Origin: Scleroderma bovista
Taxonomy: Eukaryota > Basidiomycota > Agaricomycetes > Boletales > Sclerodermataceae
Length of the DNA stretch: 50,898 nucleotides
Reading direction: 5' to 3'
Assembly (NCBI GenBank): GCA_037178675.1
Contig: JAYMGJ010000316.1
Location: 1-50,898 of the forward strand
Position 1 is the stretch's first letter. The number at the start of each line of letters is the position of its first letter. The notes under the pieces are model-generated. The model saw nothing but the letters and a program-made list of their open reading frames with translations. It was not told the origin of the DNA and did no database searches. A program made the translations under genes and the position numbers. Shown one piece after another: positions 12,801 to 22,570 of the stretch.

Positions 12801-14049
12801 TTCCATCGCCAGGAGCATGAGACATGATTTGATGAAAACGGTCCTTCGGGATCACCCCGATTCGGGGGGACATGAAGTCGCATGCCAGACGTGCCCATTC
12901 GAATACCCCACCTGATTTAGCAGCGAGCTGTTGGAAACTTTCGTCGGAGAACGGGTCACGAAGACTTTTCAGGCGGGTAGAAACATAGTGATGAATGTCG
13001 CGCATGGTCAACTCCGTACCAATGGCATCGAGCGACCTAGCATAGATATGTGGACTGGCGTTTAATGCCTCCCCAATGTCCACGAGTGGCCGAGAAGTCA
13101 GGAGAATCCGGATGTTTGTGGGAAGTTCCGCGCCGTAGGTAGCAAGGACCTCAAGAACAGTCACCCTCGTGCGCTCCGCACCACTCTCATCCAAAGCATC
13201 AATGACCACCACTACATTTCCAGTCAGGGAACCCTTCAATTGGGAAAGGGGTTCGAGAATGAGTTTGTTCCACTGTGCTGCGATGTTTGTCGAGTCCCTC
13301 AATGAATGGTTGCTGGTTGTCACCTCAACCAGAAGGGGTCGCAAACGGAGGTCGCGATGAGCCAAGTCACGCACGATGGTGGGGAAGAGCTTCGTATGGA
13401 GTTGTTCGTGGTGTCTAACGCGACTGAAACAGAAGCACGATCCGAGCATGCCGAGGTTCTGGGCCTGCCGAGCAACTGTGTGCGCTATGGCTGATTTCCC
13501 CTTTCCAGCCTGTCCGTAGAGCCAGAAGATGCGCGGTGTAGAGGCGTCTGTGTTGTTGATCCAGTCAACAATTTCATTCAAGATCTCGATTCTCGTGCCA
13601 TCGAGGCACTTCTTCGCCTCGTTGAGTCCAACTCCGTCCGCACAGGTCAAGCAGTTAGAGCTAAGATCTTCGTATATCTGTTTGATGCCATATTGGGTAT
13701 CTGGAATTGGTCGATCTCGAAGCTCTTGCATCAACTTCTCTAACTTCCGGGTATAGTTGACGACCTTGGTCGTTGTCTCAAAGGGAACACTCTTCCCGAG
13801 CCACGACCCTATGAAAAAGATGAGTTTCATGAAGACTACAGGAATAGGTGGCGTACAGAAAGTTTTCGTTTCCGAATACTTTGTGATGAACTGCGCGCAT
13901 TCCTGTACGGCTTGGGCGATCTCCACTAGGACGTCTTTCGTCGCATTGATCTTCGATGAAGACCTGTTTTCCAGGACGAGCTCATACGTTCGTTCGATGG
14001 TAGTGACGAGGCCCTCCATAGATGCGTCGACACTCGCGTGCGACAGCAT
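9855..14049 (-). CDS. NLR1: NACHT NTPase with 13 WD40 repeats (STAND receptor), 3' exons
   Basis: Intracellular STAND/NLR-type signal protein. Exon 14049-12151 (633 residues) holds helical N-terminal sequence and a NACHT domain with Walker A GQAGKGKSAIAHT, Walker B VVVVIDALDESG and LLTSRP. A 52-base intron (12150-12099, GTGAGT...TTAG) keeps phase and joins an exon 12098-9855 (747 residues). That exon carries 13 WD40 units of 43 residues and a conserved tail (DGWIVGPNGKLLLWVPPS ... ELDLSKMAHG). In the family, ligand sensing by WD40 drives NACHT oligomerisation; the ligand is unknown here. The reading frame from 14049 is intact. The upstream exons (14050-14855) are damaged, so the product may be N-terminally short or absent. 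It is divergent from paralogue NLR2 about 7.7 kb away. Confidence 0.85.
10200..11873 (-). repeat. Tandem array of 13 WD40 units (129 bp each)
   Basis: Units read L-Q-G-H-T-x-x-V-x-S-V-A-F-S-P-D-G-R-H-I-V-S-G-S-x-D-x-T-I and then x-LWD-x-QTGGQVGNP. They are almost identical at the DNA level, including synonymous sites, except at unit positions 6, 7, 9, 25, 27, 30 and 34. One unit lacks one codon, and two carry LQWH in place of LQGH. Because 129 is a multiple of three, long spurious frames run through the array on the other strand. Confidence 0.9.
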
Positions 14050-14855
14050 CAGCTGTCCAGATTCCCGTTAGTCGAGGACATCGGGCGTGATCAGTGCATA
14101 CCTTGGAGGCCCTGTTCAGTGCACTCAAGGCGATCTGAGCGTGTGGATGGATCTATGCGTGATCATCAGTCAAGCTTCACCGTCTGCCATTGGGATGACA
14201 AACTCCAATAATGCCATTGATGACCGAACTGAAAGTACTAAGCGTTTGGCGATATCCAGTGCCTACGAAACCAGGCACATTAACAGCAATCTCCGCTGGG
14301 CCAGGAATGGGGTCCATAGGTGCGTCCTGCGTGTGGCCGAGTACTGTTGGAACAGGTTGGATATCGCCTAGCACCTGGTGGGATCGATAAGCGCCAGCAA
14401 TACATGGCTGCATGTGCACGGACCTCGTGGGTAGTAGCAGCACGTCCTTCCACCGTGGTTTCTCCAGGACCGGTGGAAGTGATTACAACGGCCCTAGCGT
14501 CTTCAAGGTCAATCGCCATGGACTGGATGTGGTTCACCGCATGGAAACTCTTCAGATCCAGCTCGCGGATGCGTAGATAACATCATACCTCTTCAAACAC
14601 AGCAGATGACCCTTCTTGCCCTACTGAAGTGGCAGAGTTAGAGACAAATGAATCGGAAGGGCGTGGTGGTCCCTCAGCCTCTTGCTGTTGTCTGCGCTGG
14701 GACCTAGTCAAGACCCTCGGCCCCCCAGAGGCAGAGGGAGTCAGGTAAGGAGAATGCTGCAACGACATCAGAGTCCCCCCTCGTGTGGTGTGGGATTTGC
14801 ATACCCTGCGTTGGCTGGATTGGCTGTCTGCAGTCTTGCGGTTCTTCTTTGGCAT
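14050..14855 (-). pseudogene. NLR1 5' exons, disrupted
   Basis: The start MPKKNRKTADSQS (ATG at 14855) matches the NLR2 start MTKKNRKTADSQS, and splice sites equivalent to NLR2's are present: a short exon for IHPHAQ-type sequence around 14155-14105 and a GTATGC...ACAG intron before 14050. Two lesions break the frame. TGA at 14583-14585 stands where NLR2 has CGA (22781-22783). An extra stretch of about 190 bases with a frame change lies between LEDA and DPIPGPAEI. NLR2 shows the undisrupted order. An alternative start in the third exon could still give a protein with NACHT and WD40. Confidence 0.6.
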
Positions 14856-15180
14856 CGCTGGTGAAGTTATACGTTGAGAGGATGGTTTGGTCTTACAATT
14901 AGCAGGTCGAGAGGGCAAAGGGAGAGCGAACCGCAGTTAACTCCACCGCCTTGAGGCATCCACGGTCTGCTCCGAATCCGGTCCGCCACCCGCATTGCAT
15001 GTGGTAGCGCTGGTTGTGGACCTGCCAGGCGCCGGAGCCTCTCGTCCCAAGCACATCGTCCTTCGCCCCACTCACTGGAATATTTCATGCGCCCCTCCGC
15101 CTTTGTTCCTCACGCTCACCTGTGTTCTCCTAGCCTGTTTCCCTCCCCAATTGGACCAGTACGGCCTTGTCCCCCACATC
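14856..15180 (-). promoter_or_regulatory. NLR1 upstream region, conserved with NLR2
   Basis: The 300 bases before the NLR1 start match those before NLR2 (22330-22570) in blocks: ACCGGATTCGGA, GCCTCAAGGC, TTAACTGCGGTTCGCTC and AACGTATAACTTCACCAGCG. The shared upstream sequence shows the duplication included the promoter. I see no clear TATA box. The stretch 15181-15599 holds no supported gene. Confidence 0.45.
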
Positions 15181-15599
15181 CCTGCGCTTGCTGCCTTCAT
15201 ATCGTACTATCCTGTACGACTCACAAAGTGGGTCACATCCTGCTATCGTTGTGCCCCTCCTCCATCATGGATGCGTTCAGTACCCTGGTCACTCAGCATT
15301 TACTGCTACTCCCTACTAGTTCCTCAGTAGTCTCCAAAGCCTGACGGAGATGTCACTTCGTTTTCCCACCCATCAGTGCAATACACACATTTCCCTATCA
15401 GTTACTATACATTGTTACGAATCTTTTGATCAACCTGAGACTCACGAGGACTGGCGACCAGCTTACTTGAATATGGAACACTCGTGTTTACGGCGATCGC
15501 GATGCAAGTACTGGTTAGACATATTCTGATCTGATCGCAGTTCAGCTTCCTTGCTATTCGAACCATCGATACATCACCGTTCTCCCGTAGCCCGTCTGC

Positions 15600-15612
15600 C
15601 TTTATATACCCA
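15600..15612 (+). promoter_or_regulatory. TATA box of the permease-like gene
   Basis: CTTTATATACCC lies about 85-95 bases upstream of the first recognisable permease ATG (15694), at a normal fungal spacing. It is consistent with this having once been an expressed gene. Confidence 0.5.
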
Positions 15613-15693
15613 CCAGGCTTCTTCCGAGCTCGTGTTGCAGTCTCCTACTGACCTCGCCCAGGATGACCTCCAGAGAGGCAATCACGAGGGGAG

Positions 15694-17864
15694 ATGAAGC
15701 ACGAGTTCAAACGCGCATTCAATCCATTAGAGGTGCACCTTCTCCGTCTCTCAGTCGACACCCGCTCGTGGGACGCTCGTAGGTGTTCGGGGTCTCCTTC
15801 AGCATTATTGGCCTCCTCCCATCCATTGCGTATGTCTCATCCATTTTACCATCGAATTACAGTAAGCAAACGTGTACAGCTCTGTTCTTGTCTGCCCTGC
15901 CGAATGGTGGCGCGTCTGCTATGGTGTGGGGGGTATGTATTGCATCGTGGTACCTTTTGGAGAGTGGAGATGCTGAAGTGAAGCCATCCCAGTGGCTTGT
16001 AGCCTCGCTTTTCATTCTCTGTGTCGGCTTGGCCATGGTGGAGCTTGGCTCCTCTGCACCGACGTCTGGTGGTGTGTAAGTGTTCTGTTGTAAGGGAATC
16101 TAAATTGCTTTTGACGTCCGACGTCTGTAGCTCTCCTACTGGACGCACGCTCTCCCCTCACCTCACTGACGAAACTTGCTCTGCTGGATCGTTGGATGTA
16201 CGAATTTTGTCGCCGTTAGGTCTACCCGCGTGACACTATTCGGTGCGTAGACGCAAACACGATCGGGAATATTGCGTCGATCAGTGAGCTGGATTTTACT
16301 TTATCTTCCAAGATGTCTACTGACATGCACTTGATGAAGCCTTTGTCGACTGGGGCTGTGCCGTCCAAATCAATGCTACCACAAGCATCGGATGCGGCCA
16401 AACATTTATCGCAACCCAAGCACAAACCTAGTACGCCGGTATTTCTTCTACTCTCCTCGTCAACTTCACGCTATCGTCAGTGGCATATACCTTGCAGTCC
16501 TTCTCACCCATGGCAATGTGTGCCCCCTTGCAACAGCCACGCTTGCCAGGCGGAAGACACTATGTTACCATCTACGTCTTGTGCGTATCTTCTAGAATCT
16601 CAAAAGCCGTCTTGATGTCGACCTTGCATATGGTCAGTCTTTGCTTAGTGGTGATAGCTGCCCTCCCAGTCACAACGCCAAAAGAATATAAGAACACCGC
16701 CAGCTATGCCCTCGGAAACCGTACGTTTTCTCTCACATCTGTGAATGTCGTGCAAATGAACTGTCTCATCTCGTGCATAGTTGATGGCTGGCCAAATGGC
16801 TTTGCGTTTATCATGTCCTTCATGACCCCCCTTTGGACAATCTGTACGTATATGCAGACATGTTTCGGCGTGGTTATCTGATGCTGATTATCTGCAGGTT
16901 TGTTCGACTCTGCTGGAAGCCTCAAACGCTGCCATCGCTATCCCATAGGCAATCGTGCGTCCCGCGTCCCCTGGTTCCCACCAGACTCTGACCATCCACA
17001 GGTCGGCTCCATCGCTATTTCTGGCTTCCTCGGAATAGGTGTGTCCCATCCGTCCAAGTTTCCTCACATCGTGCATCCTTCTCACTTGCCTTGCATCTCA
17101 GCCATTAATATCGCACTTGCGTTCTGCATGGGCACGGATATCGAGTACCGAGGCACCCTGGCACTCTGGTCGTTCGTCGTCGCAGCACAGTACGTCTATT
17201 CTTCCATTCCTTGTATGTCCCTTCTTATCACCTTTCCACTAAATACATGATGGGATCTAGCATGGTGATGTCTCCTAGACTGTACCAACCGGAGCAACGC
17301 CATACTAACGTGGCCGACCCTTCTCTGGTAGGTCCTCGCAACCTCACATCAATGCTTTGCCTTCTCGCAGGACGGCGCACACCATCCCTTACCGCATGAG
17401 CAGCTACACCGGAACGCCAGTCAACACCCTCTGGTTCTCCGTCGTGATGGTGGCTCTCTTCGGCGCACTCACATCTGCGGGTGCTCAGGCGACGAACGCC
17501 GTGTTTGCGGTAGCGATTGCGGCTCTCTACGTTTCATACGCGATACCTATCGTAACACATTTCATGTTTGAAAACGATTTCAATCCTGGGTCATTCGACC
17601 TAGGTGCCTTTGTAGGTGCCTTCTCCCCTTTCTCACTCGCTCTTGGCGTTGGTGCTGACATTATATCCACAGAGTTTACCCATTGGCTTCGTCGCAGTGG
17701 CGTTCATGGCGTCCTTGACCATCATTTTCATGTTCCCCACATCCCCTGGGGCAAATGTTACTTCTATGAACTACACCGTAGTCGTCCTGGGCGGCGTGCT
17801 CCTGCTCTCACTTGCATGGTACTACTTCCCCATGTATGGGGGTGTGCATTGGTTCACTGGATAG
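15694..17864 (+). pseudogene. Decayed amino-acid/GABA permease (APC superfamily)
   Basis: The intact gene would encode a 12-helix plasma-membrane transporter for amino acids or GABA. Recognisable exons in order: EFKRAFNPLE (15694-15732), VFGVSFSIIGLLPSIA, PNGGASAMVWG, WLVASLFILCVGLAMVELGS, RNLLCWIVG, DWGCAVQINATTSIGCGQTF, YLAVLLTHG, TTPKEYKNTASYALGN, DGWPNGFAFIMSFMTPLWTI, YTGTPVNTLWFSVVM and MNYTVVVLGGVLLLSLAWYY ending at 17864. Introns of 50-60 bases separate them. Family Trp codons are replaced by stops at RNLLCW (TGA for W just upstream) and at 16946-16948 (IP-TAG-AIV). Frame slips occur near 15890 and 16550, and part of the segment after FDSA is missing. The family call is secure; the gene is not functional as read. 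Confidence 0.8.
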
Positions 17865-18131
17865 GGAACACAAGGAAGCTGGGTCGGATGCAACTTCAGT
17901 GGATAGAAAGGCGATAGGGGAGACGAGCGTGGTGGAGGTCATATAGTGTGGGGGCATTATAACCAGGCTCAACACGAAGCATCTCTGTAGCAATGTAGGC
18001 TGGTCTGTCTTTCTATGAATATAATTTCTCGACAATACCTCTGTGTTATATAAAACATAAGATTACCCCTCCCATGTTGACTCTGGGAAATCAGAATGTG
18101 CAAAGCTTGATCACCATCGTTACACCTAGGA

Positions 18132-20018
18132 TCAATCCAGATCCTCAAGGCCAGTCCCAGTAGGGAGATCAAAGCCAGCAGCATGGAGCAGTATGGCAAA
18201 CTAGACGGAGCCATCCGCCATCCGCCATCAGTATCATAACAAGCCAGGTGACAAAGAGAACAGGACATACCTGCACCTTGCAGATGGAGCGGACCTGGAA
18301 TAAATCGTACCCTGGCCTGTCGCTAATGTCGCCTGCCACAACATTCTGTTAAGACCCTTATGGAGGCATGGTTAAGGGTAACCCACCGCTGTTGTGGTAC
18401 ATGGGATCAGCGACTGGAAAGAGCACTAGTCAGCCGATAGGTTTATCTACAACGGAAAGGGAATCTCACTCCGCCCTGCACGCTCATAGAAGTGCGTTGC
18501 AGGGAACCCCTGCTCGTGGAACGACTGAAATAATAGTTGGTCGTGAGTCCGTACATACACATAGCGACAAACAGCAAAAAGGAAGGCGGGTACACACCTG
18601 ATGGTCACTACAGCATGCTGGAGTAAAGCCAACGTTGAGCTCCGGACTATAGATGGCCGAAATATTGGCAGCAAGCTGCGCGACCTCGGGTGTGCCTATG
18701 CTGAAGAGGTAAATAAGGGTGAGCGTGCTGTTCGCACACGAGCCTGTCACCCACGATTTTGGAAGCCCCAGCTGTGGAGGCTCGCGCGACACACGGTATG
18801 CCAACATGTCCGCCTGAATCATCAGCGTAATGTTGGCGCCCTTTTCGCGCAGCTCCTCTGCAGCAGAAATGCCATTTTCAGATAATGGGTCATCCGAATG
18901 CGGACGAACATACTCGCATATGCCCTGGATCTGACCAGGCCCTGCTCTTCCCCTGCGAACGCGACCAGTTCAACATTGCTCCTGAAGGTAATCCAGGTTT
19001 GCTTGATGCGCCGTGCAATGCTGAGAATCGAGATCGTTCCCGAGCCATCGTCCTTTCCGCCAGGTGCCTGCATATATGCATTCAATGTGTCAGCGAGCGC
19101 AGCCTAAAGTATCTGTAGATGTTTGAACTCGCCCGCTCTGAACCAAATGAGCTACATGAGTCATAGTGCCCCGAAATGAGGACAACTTTCGACGTATCTG
19201 TCGTGGCATTGTATTGACTGTATATGTATCAGACAAGCGCGTCGTCCAGACTGAAAGGCCCACCAGATCGCATTTGGTGCAAAGCCCACCTCGAATGCCA
19301 TTAACCTGCATGTTGCACCGGTTTGCTCGAATTGTTGCTTGATCCACCTGGCAGCGACCCTCGAACCTTCATGAAACGAGTGCCTCGACACGATGCCTGA
19401 CTCTCCGTCCTCGTTAGTAAGGAAGCATATATCCTTTCCCAGCTGCTCCACCTATGATGCCTGCAACGAGCGGGTCGAAGCGAAGGGACGCAAGGAGGTC
19501 ACGAACGCGTTTCACAGCAGTTTCTGGGACGAGGAGGAACGACACCGGCGATGCAGGGATCGGAGCTGCTTTCCAGAAACGGGGAAGATATGTGGTCAGG
19601 GAATCTGCAGCGCGTTCGTCAGGAACGGCGAGGATAACAAAGTGATCGCTGCGATGGATGAGAGACGTGCTGTGGTCGAACAAAGTAGTCTGTGGACCCG
19701 TGGAGATAGGTTCATGGGCCCCGTGGAACTGGCTGAGGAACTGAGCGACTTCGGATTTGGGATTTGGATTCGAGAGTGCGGAGAGAGTCGTCGACGGATG
19801 ATTCCTGGATCCAGACGAGGTGTTGCTGATCCGGGAGTACAGAGGAACGAAGAAGCCCCCATGCGAAGAAGCTGGGAGGCGACATCGGAGAGTTTGAAGA
19901 GCGACCGTTGACCAAATATTCCGTAGAAGTTGTCAGCCCATGCTATTCCTTCCAGAACATTGTTGTTGTCTGCCACATGCAAGATGGTGAGAAGAGCGAT
20001 GGCCAGGTGTTGCTGCAC
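18132..20018 (-). CDS. M28-family zinc metallopeptidase, 3' two-thirds readable, two frame breaks in 5' part
   Basis: Probable secreted or vacuolar aminopeptidase. Exons rejoin in frame to give [93 protein letters not shown] and a C-terminal [12 protein letters not shown] ending at 18132. These contain the metal ligands and catalytic Glu of M28 (H in GHYD, D in KDDGSG, EE in AGEEQ, D in QADM, H in YHNS). One intron appears to be GC-AG (GCGAGT). The proposed start (20018) begins a short hydrophobic stretch, [12 protein letters not shown]. Upstream of [15 protein letters not shown] the frame slips once near 19460, and once more near 19850, so it may be a pseudogene or carry assembly errors. It is head-to-head with the reductase remnant. 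Confidence 0.7.
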
Positions 20019-20033
20019 TCAGCATCATCGTCC

Positions 20034-21077
20034 ATGGTGCAGGCAAAGGTGCCTGGGCAGGTCCGTCGATTGCTCTGGCTGCACGAATTCCATTCCTTCA
20101 GTCGTTACTGGCGCTTCCGATGGCATTGGCAAAGAATTCGCGCTACAGTTGGCGTCTGCGGGGTTCAACGTCCTTGTTGCCCGTAACCAAGCCATGCTGT
20201 CCAATGTCGCAGATGAAATTGGTACGAGTGTTCCAGATCCATCTCACATGAGACATATCTTTCATATTTCATCCACCCGTGTCAAGCCAAGCGGACTGCT
20301 GGAAAGGTCGAAAGCAAAATATACCTGATTGATTTTGCGAGCAAACTTCCTATAGTGTTCACCTGACGCATTCGTAGTCAATAATGTGGGCAAGTCCCAT
20401 GTGATGCCGACATCCTTTGTAGACACCACCGAACAAGAGAGAACGAGGACATCATGACTATTAACGTGGATGGCAGCATGACCCACGCGGTTCTCCCGGG
20501 GATGATTGAACGGTGAGTTGTATTGTCTCCTGTTCACGCAACGGGCTCACGAAGCTGGGATTTCTTGTTCGCCGTCTCGGAATTCCGGGTTGATCCTCAG
20601 CCTTGGAGCAGATTCCCTCGCAGATGCTTGCGACATACTCGGGCACCAAAATATTCGTCACCACATTCGCCAGTGTATTTGCGGAAGAAGTCAAGGCATA
20701 GAACATGACTATTCAGTATCTCAACACCTACTTCGTTGTACGCGCGCTCCTATACCGGCCGTCAATGCCTTGCAGCAAGTACTCACTCTCCCGCCCCACC
20801 AAGTGTCGAATATGTCCAAGATCACCAAATCGTCGGCTATGGTTCCTATCCCGTCTGCATACATTCTTGCATCATTGGGTAAGATTGGGCTGGCTTGCGG
20901 AGCCGCGATGACAGACCGCCCGAACACCTCACCGGGTTTTGGAGTCACGCGTTACTCAACTACATCATCCATGTAATTGGATGGAAGGCATTGTTCATTT
21001 CGTACACCCACCGATTACACAACGACATCCGTCGTCGGGTGCTTAGGAAACGCGAGAGGGAAGCCAAGAAGCAGTAG
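20034..21077 (+). pseudogene. IFA38: Decayed very-long-chain 3-ketoacyl-CoA reductase (SDR family)
   Basis: The intact enzyme is an ER membrane NADPH-dependent reductase of the fatty-acid elongation cycle. Visible pieces are GAGKGAWA, the cofactor motif TGASDGIG within [20 protein letters not shown] (from about 20104), VVNNVGKSHVMPTSF, the catalytic YSGTK (20636-20650), TIQYLNTYFVV and a C-terminal HALLNYIIHVIGWKALFISY ending RERE-AKKQ, where the Lys-rich end resembles an ER-retention signal. Introns such as 20061-20101 are in phase. TAG at 20699-20701 interrupts EEVKA-NMTIQYL. Frame slips lie near 20440, 20600 and before the C-terminal exon. It is a pseudogene as read. Confidence 0.78.
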
Positions 21078-22329
21078 GTAGGCTTTCTTTTCGTTTTGGC
21101 GACCTGATACGCTCCTTGACATGTTTCGCCCATTCAATGATTGCTTTTTCCTGTTCTGTGCGATGTGACGTAGCGGGTGTATGTACTCACGGAAAATACA
21201 TAGAGAACTAGTCCTGGATACGCTACTAGCATCTGGAATACAAAACTTGCTTTTCCTATCGAGGTTTGCGCTCACGGATGGAAGGAAAGGTCGAGGTTGG
21301 GTGCGCCATAGATAAGTGGATATGAGCCCTGAGGTCGTGATGAATCGTGCCGGGTATCCGCCAAGGCCTGTGTAGCTGTCGAGCAGGAAAGTTTAGCGTC
21401 ATAGCATCCCCCGTTTCTAACCGACCATGCGTTCTGTGCGTGCATACCTACAGAATGGGAGCAGGGCGGAGATGGTCGAGCGTTCATTGCAGCGAGGCGT
21501 TGCAAAGAGTGCCCTGGTCGTTATTGGTACGCTACTGGGTAGTTTGCATGGTCACTGCTCGAGATGGTGTCATGCAACGTGCTTTGGAATCATGGAGGGA
21601 GGTGATGTCCCAGAGGAATGAAGGTGTTGGGTATGTGGCAGAGAAATCATCCCAGACGAGGAGCGAGAGCGCGCAGTCATGATACAGAGAAAGAGGCTCG
21701 GAGAAATGAGGATGCACAACACTAGCACCGGCTCTGCGACGGCATGACGGGCACCAATGGGGAGGTTTCGAGCCTAAGGCAGGGGCAAAAAATGGCAGAG
21801 GGAGGAGAGGAGGGTGCACATGTGAATGGTGTGAATGGGGTCGAGCAGGATGCGGAGGCTGGGAAGGCAAGATGGGCACGGTGTGGGTGCTGGCCGAATG
21901 CGGTTGTGAGGCTGGTGATATGTCGGGGTGCACGAAGGCGGAAGAAAAAGGGCGGGATCGGGAAAGGTAAGCGACATAGGAAGAGTCAACGACTGCGACG
22001 GAGGATATCGACGAACCTCTACCTTCTTCAACGGACGAGTCGGATTCCCATTCTCACTTTCACTTTCCCCGCTTCGGGTGCGGGGGCGAACATGGATTCG
22101 AATACAGACGAAACAACATTGTCATTCGCAGAGTCTTCGCACTGCACGATCTACGCGCTGACAGAGAGATCGTGCTGGGGTGGGAATGAGACGATGGACA
22201 TGTTACCTGCGTTGATGGAGAGCCCAGGGATGTTTGGGTGCGTCTCTTGTGTTAGTCAAGCAGGTCTGATGGCTCACCTACCCACTGAACGCGTCGCATC
22301 GTCCCGATCTCAACCAGTCGTGCTGGTCC
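21078..22329. other. No supported gene between the reductase remnant and the NLR2 promoter
   Basis: Open frames of 130-200 codons exist on both strands (for example 21744-22361 plus and 21933-21532 minus). They overlap each other, are of low complexity or Arg/Lys/Pro-rich, and match nothing I know. One minus-strand exon-like piece reads CPSCRRRAGASVVHPHF but cannot be extended. Confidence 0.4.
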
Positions 22330-22570
22330 AGTTGGCAGGTAGGCTAGGAAACCGATGCTAGGAGAATGCAAGTGAACGTGAGGAACAAAGGAGGGGCGCC
22401 GATCAGTGAGTACTTGAGTGGGCGAAGGACACTGGATTGGTTGCGGGTGGACCGGATTCGGACCAGGCCGTGGATGCCTCAAGGCCTCACCGTGAAGTTA
22501 ACTGCGGTTCGCTCTCTCCCTTTGCCCTCTCCTACTTGTAAGACCAAATCAACGTATAACTTCACCAGCG
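22330..22570 (+). promoter_or_regulatory. NLR2 upstream region, conserved with NLR1
   Basis: It shares the blocks ACCGGATTCGGA, CCTCAAGGC, TTAACTGCGGTTCGCTC and AACGTATAACTTCACCAGCG with the region before NLR1. The first ATG after the shared block is at 22571. Confidence 0.45.

Noticed and set aside
21744..22361. 205-codon open frame upstream of NLR2
   Set aside because: Low-complexity start, overlapping frames on the other strand, no family resemblance, and its end runs into the conserved NLR promoter.
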